Part shown: positions 58,997-64,000 of the stretch, piece by piece | Position numbering within the stretch: position 1 is the stretch's first letter | Layout of the letters: each line of letters opens with the position of its first letter | Source of the DNA: DATEDA01 sp963789885 | Lineage (GTDB): Bacteria; Pseudomonadota; Gammaproteobacteria; Burkholderiales; SG8-39 | Direction: 5' to 3' | Length of the DNA stretch: 64,000 nt | NCBI GenBank assembly: GCA_963789885.1 | Contig: CAWBNB010000010.1 | Location: 310,001-374,000 of the forward strand | Made by a program: the position numbers and the translations under genes | The notes under the pieces: model-generated | What the model was told of the DNA's origin: nothing | Database searches by the model: none | What the model saw: only the letters and a program-made list of their open reading frames with translations

Positions 58997-60518
58997 CTAC
59001 CGCTTCCAGCGCACGAGCAGGACGAGCGGCAGCACGACCAATGCGGTTGCCACGTAGAACAGGAATGCGTCGATGTAGCCGAGCATCGCCGCCTGCCGGG
59101 CGACCTCGCGTGCGACGGCGGCGAGCCCGGCCGGATCGTGGACGTTCCATCCGCCGGTCACCCACGGCATCCGGAGCGCCTCGTTGTAGGGCGACACCGC
59201 CGGCGCCAGCTCCGCGTAGTTCATGCGGGCCATGCGCACGGCGAGCGCGGTGCTGAGCGAAATGTGGATGCTCGAGCCGACGTTGCGCACCATGTGGTAG
59301 ATCGCCGCGCCCTCCGCCGTCGCCGCCGGGTTGATCGTCGCGAACGTCACCATCGTGATCGGCACCCACAGCATGCCCACGCCGAACCCCTGCATCGCCA
59401 TCGGCCAGAACACGCCGGCCGCGCTCGGGTTCATGTCGAGCCCGGTGAGCTGCCAGCCGGCGAACGCCTGCAGCAGGAATCCGAGCACGATCATGGCGCG
59501 CGGGTCGAAGCGGCTCGCGAAGATCATCACGGCGAACGCGAGCATCGTCCCGAGGCCGCGCGCCCCGAGCACGAAGCCGATGATCGACTCCGGGTAGCCG
59601 CTCACGCCCTGCAGGAGCGGCGGAATGAGCGACATCGGGGTGAAGTTGAGCATGCCGAACACGAAGATCAGGACGAGCCCGATCGAGAAGTTGCGATCGC
59701 GGAGGAGCGCCGGCTGCAGGAACGGACGACTCCGCGGTCACGCTGTGCACGACGAACGCGTAGAACGCGGCAAGGGCGACCACGCAATAGGCGATGATCT
59801 CGGCGGAGTCGAACCAGTCGGCGCGCTCGCCGCGGTCGAGCATGACCTGCAGGCTGGCCAGCGCGGCGGCGAGGAGCAGGAAGCCGAGCCAGTCGAGCCG
59901 CACCCGCATTGGCGACTCGCGGTCGCGGATGAAGAGCCAGGTGCCGGCGAACGCGGCCGCGCTGAACGGCACCATCATGTAGAACACGTAGCGCCAGTCG
60001 TAGGTCTCGCTCAGGTAGCCGCCGACCACCGGTCCGACGATCGGGCCGAGCACCGAGCCCATGCCGTAGATCGCGATCACCGCACCGTGCTGGCGCCGCG
60101 GGTAAGTCTCGAGGATGATCGCCTGCGAGGCCGGCGCCAGCGGCGCGCCGAACGCGCCCTGGAGCGCGCGGAACAGCACGAGCTGCTCGAGCGAGTCCGC
60201 CAGCCCGCAGGCGAGCGACGCCGCGCCGAATGCGAACACGCACGCGGTGCACAGGCGCCGGCGCCCGAACCGCGACACCAGCCAGCCCGCGAGCGGCGTC
60301 GCCACCGCGGTGGCCGCGAGGTTGGCGGTCAGCACCCACGCGATCTGGTCCTGCGTCGCCGAGAGCGCGCCCTGCATCTGCGGCAGCGACGCGTTGGCGA
60401 CGGTGACCGTCATCGCGTACAGAAAGGTCACCGCGGTGCAGGTGCCGAGCACGAGGGCGCGGCGCAGACCCGCGCCGGCGCCGATGTCGTCGGCGAGCGG
60501 GATCGCCTGCGCGCTCAT
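58997..60518 (-). pseudogene. DHA2-family MFS exporter (EmrB-like), frame broken near 59725
   Basis: Fourteen-helix multidrug exporter of the DHA2 (EmrB/QacA) family, about 506 residues if the frame is joined. N-terminal part: TCTAVTFLYAMTVTVANASLPQMQGAL, WVLTANLAATAVATPLAGWLVSRFGRRR and MGSVLGPIVGPVVGGYLSETYDWR (motif C). The frame is lost after VVHSVTAESS by one extra base in 59723-59729; the other frame resumes FLQPALLRD and runs to 58997. Start overlaps nothing; it is preceded by an EmrA-like gene 13 nt upstream. A consensus error is as likely as real loss of function. Confidence 0.85.
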
Positions 60519-60531
60519 CAGGCTGCCCGCG

Positions 60532-61602
60532 TCAGCGCGCGAACGCGCTCAGGAATCCCGGCAGGCCGCGGCTGTGGCCCGTATCGACGGTCACGGTGAC
60601 CGTCATGCCCGCGCGCAGCGGCGGTCGATCGGGCGCCTGCTCGATCGCGAGGAGCACCGGCACGCGCTGCACCACCTTCACCCAGTTGCCGGTCGCGTTC
60701 TGGGGCGGCAGCAGCGCGAACTCGGCACCGGTCGCCGGCGCGATCGTGCTGACGCGCGCGGTCCACTCGACACCGGGATAGGCGTCGGCGACGATCCGCG
60801 CGGGCTGCCCGACGCGCACGCCGGCGAGCTGCGTCTCCTTGAAGTTCGCCTCGACCCAGGTGTCGCGGCTCTCGATCAGGCTGAAGACCGGCACGCCGCG
60901 CGCGACGAACTCGCCGACTTGCAGCTTCATGTTGCTCACGACGCCGGCGGCGGCGGCCGTCACGTGCGTGTGCGCGAGATCGAGCTGCGCGGCGTTGCGG
61001 GCAGCCTGCGCCTCGAGGAAGCGCGGATGGCGCTCGGCCGGAAGGCCCGAATCGCCGCCCAGGCTCGCGAGGACGCGCGCCCCGCGCTCCTGCACGGCCG
61101 CGAGCCGCGCGCGCGCGACGTCGAGGTTGTGGCGCGCCTCGTCGAACGTGTCCTCGCGGCCCATGCCGCGCTCCTTCAGCTGCCGCTGGCGGTCGAGCTG
61201 CCGGGTGGTGAAGTCGATCCGCTCCTCGGCTTCCTTCGCCTCGGCGAGCGCGACCCGGTAGTCCGCGCGCAGGGACGCGAGGTCGGTGCGCACCACCGCC
61301 ATCTGCGCGTCGGCCTTGGCGATCGCCACCTCGAACGGCGCAGGATCGATCCGGAACAGGAGCGCGCCGGCAGCGACCGGCTGGTTGTCGCGCACCTCCA
61401 CCTCGGCCACGCGCCCGGCGACCTCGGCGCTCACGGCGATGATGTGGGCCTTGACGTAGGCGTTGTCGGTCTCGACGTGGCGCCCGCCGGCGGCGTAGAA
61501 GTAGAGCACTGCCAGGCCGGCGACGATCGGCACGCCGACGAGGAGGACGGCGCGAAGCCCCTTCCGCCCGACGCGCGGCCGCGGTGCGCCCGGCTCAGCC
61601 AT
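60532..61602 (-). CDS. HlyD-family membrane fusion protein (EmrA-like)
   Basis: 356-residue periplasmic adaptor that links the MFS pump to the outer membrane channel. One N-terminal membrane helix (about 20-40) is followed by HVETDNAYVKAHI, the EmrA-type entry to the lipoyl half-motif. A long coiled coil (about 100-210, LASLRADYRVALAEAKEAEERI) and the second lipoyl half, AAAAGVVSNMKLQVGEFV, follow. The C-terminal beta-barrel has VEANFKETQLAGVRVGQPA. It overlaps the MarR stop by 8 nt and precedes the exporter. Confidence 0.93.
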   Translation of the reverse strand: MAEPGAPRPRVGRKGLRAVLLVGVPIVAGLAVLYFYAAGGRHVETDNAYVKAHIIAVSAEVAGRVAEVEVRDNQPVAAGALLFRIDPAPFEVAIAKADAQMAVVRTDLASLRADYRVALAEAKEAEERIDFTTRQLDRQRQLKERGMGREDTFDEARHNLDVARARLAAVQERGARVLASLGGDSGLPAERHPRFLEAQAARNAAQLDLAHTHVTAAAAGVVSNMKLQVGEFVARGVPVFSLIESRDTWVEANFKETQLAGVRVGQPARIVADAYPGVEWTARVSTIAPATGAEFALLPPQNATGNWVKVVQRVPVLLAIEQAPDRPPLRAGMTVTVTVDTGHSRGLPGFLSAFAR

Positions 61603-62077
61603 TGCGGCGACTCCGGCGCGCGGCCGCCTCGGCCGGGCCGGCCTGCATCCTGACCAAGTTGGACCGGATCGCGAGCAGCGTGTCGACGAAGCGCTCGGAC
61701 TCGGCCGCGCTCAGCCCCGCGAGCGCATCGCGCCGCAGCTCGGCCGCGACCGTGCGCAGCGTGCGCATCGCGGGTTCGACCTCAGCGGTGAGATACACGC
61801 GCCAGACCCGGCCGTCGCGCGCGTCGGCCTCGCGGCGCACCCATCCCTTTGCTTCCAGGCGGTCGAGCAGGCGGCCGAGGGTGGGCTTCTCGACCTCGAG
61901 CAGGTCGGCGAGCTCGGTCTGCGTGAGCCCGTCGCCGCGAAACAGGTTGTTCAGCACCCACCACTGCGAGCGCGTCAGGCCGAGCGACTTCACGCGCCGG
62001 TCGTAGATGGTGCGCATCAGGCGCGCCACGTCCGTCAGCAGGAAGCCGAAGTTGCGCGACAGGTCCTCGCGGAGCAT
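61595..62077 (-). CDS. MarR-family transcriptional regulator
   Basis: 160-residue winged-helix regulator: SQWWVLNNLFRGDGLTQTELADLLEVEKPTLGRLLDRLEAKGWVRREADARDGRVWRVYLT is the DNA-binding wing region (about residues 37-95). First gene of the exporter operon, so it probably represses MarR-EmrA-EmrB and is released by a toxic ligand. A TAGTTGCCTA sequence (62089-62098), resembling a MarR/EmrR half-site, lies just upstream of the start. Confidence 0.93.
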   Translation of the reverse strand: MLREDLSRNFGFLLTDVARLMRTIYDRRVKSLGLTRSQWWVLNNLFRGDGLTQTELADLLEVEKPTLGRLLDRLEAKGWVRREADARDGRVWRVYLTAEVEPAMRTLRTVAAELRRDALAGLSAAESERFVDTLLAIRSNLVRMQAGPAEAAARRSRRNG

Positions 62078-62202
62078 GCCGCACAGGATAGTTGCCTAGC
62101 TTACGATCTGCAAGGCGGCCTTCTGTTGCACAGCGTCAACCGGGCGGACCTGACTCGGACTTGATGCCTGGACCGTGGGCACGTCGGGCGAGGCGCCGAG
62201 CG

Positions 62203-62469
62203 TTATGCAACCGCTCCAACCTCACAAGGGAACTCCCAGCCTCTGACCACGGTTCCGTCGGCTTCGATCACGACGACTACGCTCGGTCTGCTGTCTTGGG
62301 CGCTCTTCTGAGCGTGTCTCACCGCTAAGTCCTGGCTCAGGAAGCGGCGGGTCTTCTGCTCGCCGACGAGATAGACGACCCAGCCGCACAACCCGGCGCA
62401 CTCCACGCGAAAGACCTTTGCCTCATCGGGCGCAGCGGCCGTCGTCGAATCCGATGCGATTTGATCCAT
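62203..62469 (-). CDS. DUF2188-like small protein
   Basis: 88 residues from ATG 62469, with AGAGG upstream. The pattern GWVVYLVGEQKTRRFLSQDLAVRHAQKSAQ followed by VVVVIEADGTV resembles the small DUF2188 fold (beta strand with Trp-Val, a helix with spaced Ala, and a strand ending in DG). A second protein of the same type starts at 63824, so the window end carries two. Function unknown. Confidence 0.55.
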   Translation of the reverse strand: MDQIASDSTTAAAPDEAKVFRVECAGLCGWVVYLVGEQKTRRFLSQDLAVRHAQKSAQDSRPSVVVVIEADGTVVRGWEFPCEVGAVA

Positions 62470-62756
62470 CTGATGCCTCTGTCCGGCGATAGCCCCGAGG
62501 GCAACCAGAGTGCACGCGGGATATGCCGCGACCGCGTGAACGGCGTCACGCTTGGCAGGAATTCTTGCCGTCTGCTTATGGACGTGGGGACGTGTCTCGA
62601 CCTCGACGCCCCGGGGCGTTCCAGCGAGAACTACGCCACGCACGCGACGTGACTTCCTTCCCGCGTGCAACGGTTTTTCACGGTGGTCCAGAAGCTGCTA
62701 GTGCTCGGGTGTTCACTCATTTGCGCAGTAGCTGAGGGAAACGTCTGGGAGAAAAC

Positions 62757-62984
62757 ATGAAAAGGCCAACTGAACGCAACAGCGATGACAATCGACCCGC
62801 ACTCGAGCTTCTTGCTGCCGCACCAATCGAGCGGCTCGAAGAGATCGTCGCGCGGCTCAAGACAAAACGGCCGGCAGCGGAGATCTGCGACGCGCTGATG
62901 AAGCTAATCGCCCTCGCGCCGCTTTACGAGTTTCAAATGCTGCGGGACATCTACCGCAGACACTGTGTGCCGGCGTGTAAGTAG
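62757..62984 (+). CDS. hypothetical protein, 75 residues
   Basis: ATG with a purine-rich GGGAGAAA upstream. Short, mainly helical protein (LELLAAAPIERLEEIVARLKTKRPA, then LMKLIALAPLYEFQMLRDIYRRH). No family recognised. It lies in an AT-richer segment than the first 62 kb and is followed 2 nt later by a DUF1488-like gene on the same strand. Confidence 0.55.
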   Translation: MKRPTERNSDDNRPALELLAAAPIERLEEIVARLKTKRPAAEICDALMKLIALAPLYEFQMLRDIYRRHCVPACK

Positions 62985-63001
62985 GGGTGCTGACAGTGCA
63001 G

Positions 63002-63316
63002 ATGAACGTGACGTTTGAGGCCAGACGCGCCTATGTCGCACCCCGAAAGAGCGTTCTATTCTTCGCGGTGCTCGGGGAGCGAAGACTGCGTTGCTACGTC
63101 CAGGAAGCTGCTCTCCTTGGACGCCAAAATTCCCCGCGAGACGTGAGAGAAGCGTACGAGCACTGCCTGTCCGTCTACGATCGAGACAAGGACCTGATTC
63201 AGGCGGCAGCGAGGCGGCTTATCGAAGCCAACCTACTGGAACGCGACGGGGCGGTAATCGTATCGAGTTTCGTGTTTGCTCTAGATGAGACGAACAAGAC
63301 CCGTTCCACCGTCTGA
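63002..63316 (+). CDS. DUF1488-like small protein
   Basis: 104 residues from ATG 63002 (GTG 62987 is an alternative). NVTFEARRAYVAPRKSVLFFAVLGERRLRCYVQEAALL followed by AYEHCLSVYDRDKDLIQAAARRLIEANLLE has the layout of DUF1488: a beta sheet with a polar Cys, then a helix with a repeated-Ala/Arg end. Function unknown. It closely follows the 75-residue gene. Confidence 0.55.
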   Translation: MNVTFEARRAYVAPRKSVLFFAVLGERRLRCYVQEAALLGRQNSPRDVREAYEHCLSVYDRDKDLIQAAARRLIEANLLERDGAVIVSSFVFALDETNKTRSTV

Positions 63317-63369
63317 TTGTCGTAGGGTTGCAACGTTTCAGGCTGGAACTTCCGTTAGCGAGAAAAGCT

Positions 63370-63681
63370 GTGAGCACCAGTTCAGAGTTACAGGTCGCGA
63401 CAGACGTTGAGCGACAACTTTGTACGCTCCTCCTGAGCGCGCCGAACCTCTCCGAGTTGCCGATCACGCCCTTGCGAGGTGTTGGTGATCTGGTGCGGCT
63501 GGAGATAGCGCTCCAGCGTTTCGCCGAAATCCATCGCTCCAAACGCAGCAAGATGCTGATTGGCAAGGTTCGAAGAATTCTCGGGGTGGCGCGCGTTCGG
63601 CTGCGAATAGAGCCTGCAATCGAGAGTTCCGAATCGCGAGGCGAGGAGTCTCGATTCCTCGATACCCAGCCGGCCGCTTAG
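63370..63681 (+). CDS. hypothetical protein, about 103 residues (uncertain)
   Basis: Open frame from GTG 63370 (or an earlier TTG 63328). Its product, with ERQLCTLLLSAPNLSELPI near the start and an Arg-rich middle, has no recognised family and no clear Shine-Dalgarno. It is on the same strand as the two genes before it. A competing minus-strand frame covers 63388-63771, so the coding claim is weak. Confidence 0.25.
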   Translation: MSTSSELQVATDVERQLCTLLLSAPNLSELPITPLRGVGDLVRLEIALQRFAEIHRSKRSKMLIGKVRRILGVARVRLRIEPAIESSESRGEESRFLDTQPAA

Positions 63682-63823
63682 ATTGGGGCGGCATCGATTC
63701 GGCGTCGTCGGGAGCGCCGATTCGCCGCCGGCTGAGGCCAGGCAGTGACCTTTCCCACGGCCACCACTCAACCCACGTGAATATTCACGGCCTGAAGCAG
63801 CGGGATCTCGCTAGTCTGCATAC

Positions 63824-64000
63824 ATGGCTAACCACCTCGCCGGAACTTCGATGAAGGCTGAAGAGCGATCGTCCGTATACGTCGTGTACCCAGCCGCGCT
63901 GCTCGACGGATGGGAAGTCGTGAAAGAGCACGAAGACAGGCCCACGTCCTTCGGCACACGAGAAGAAGCCACCGCCTACGCGAGAGCTCAGGCCGTCATG
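63824..64000 (+). CDS. DUF2188-like protein, partial at the window end
   Basis: ATG start; 59 residues are visible and the frame is still open at 64000. After about 15 residues the sequence VYVVYPAALLDGWEVVKEHE, then a Thr/Glu/Ala-rich helix TREEATAYARAQAV, has the same layout as the protein at 62203. The gene is truncated only by the window boundary. Confidence 0.55.
   Translation, partial: MANHLAGTSMKAEERSSVYVVYPAALLDGWEVVKEHEDRPTSFGTREEATAYARAQAVM

Noticed and set aside
63388..63771. Minus-strand frame of 127 codons near the window end
   Set aside because: No Shine-Dalgarno and no recognisable pattern; overlaps a weak plus-strand frame, so I call neither with confidence.
1..64000. CRISPR arrays, insertion sequences, prophage genes, toxin-antitoxin pairs and rRNA/tRNA genes
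   Set aside because: No regularly spaced repeats, transposase or phage-like frames, or RNA-gene folds were found on either strand.

Overview
The window is high-GC DNA with tightly packed genes. Its profile is that of a betaproteobacterium, most likely of the order Burkholderiales. It carries six Bug-type (TctC-like) periplasmic receptors, two TRAP transporters, a PhaP-type phasin (polyhydroxyalkanoate storage), 6-phosphofructokinase and many small catabolic operons, each next to its own GntR or LysR regulator. This taxonomic call is an inference from gene content. I see no rRNA, tRNA, CRISPR array, insertion sequence or prophage.

Layout. 1-4.4 kb: a TRAP operon (minus strand) diverging from a GntR regulator and a cytidine-deaminase-fold gene. 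4.4-8.9 kb: a five-gene minus operon (RraA-type aldolase, LigI-like amidohydrolase, Bug receptor, 2-hydroxyacid dehydrogenase, HpaI-type aldolase). 8.9-13.1 kb: three Bug receptors in tandem and an NAD-isocitrate-dehydrogenase-like gene. 13.1-19.7 kb: a locus that looks built for N-heterocyclic or hydroxy-aromatic acids (amidase, RidA, a NicX-like extradiol dioxygenase, a 46-residue membrane protein, a gentisate-dioxygenase-like cupin, and a molybdenum hydroxylase large subunit without its partner subunits). 19.7-21.5 kb: phasin and phosphofructokinase. 21.6-28.8 kb: a probable uronate module (TRAP transporter, FadR-type GntR regulator, uronate-dehydrogenase-like SDR, lactonase-like amidohydrolase), followed by MaoC and acyl-CoA dehydrogenase. 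28.8-36.7 kb: a nine-gene minus operon from a TauD-type dioxygenase down to a PEP-mutase-family lyase, with a divergent LysR gene.

37.8-41.2 kb: dienelactone hydrolase, a multi-rhodanese protein and an MDR oxidoreductase. 41.3-45.1 kb: a sensor histidine kinase coupled to a Ser/Thr kinase fused to two receiver domains. 45.3-49.3 kb: Nudix and SLOG genes, unknown genes and a tandem pair of 64-residue secreted proteins. 49.3-58.9 kb: Rieske oxygenase, sulfatase, GMC oxidoreductase and a complete ABC importer with a HutC-type regulator. 59.0-62.1 kb: an EmrAB-like drug exporter with MarR. 62.2-64.0 kb: small genes of a different, more AT-rich character (DUF2188-like, DUF1488-like, unknown).

Five otherwise intact genes (Bug 3, LysR, dienelactone hydrolase, rhodanese, MFS) are broken by single-base frame shifts. 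The rhodanese gene also carries a 10-bp tandem duplication at its end. This density suggests either consensus errors in the assembly or a lineage in decay. Several promoters and operators can be read directly: a phasin promoter with an overlapping dyad, a TATAACGTTATA palindrome on a strong promoter in front of the ABC operon, and a GTTGTACGATG motif shared by the uronate TRAP/GntR region and the SDR operon.
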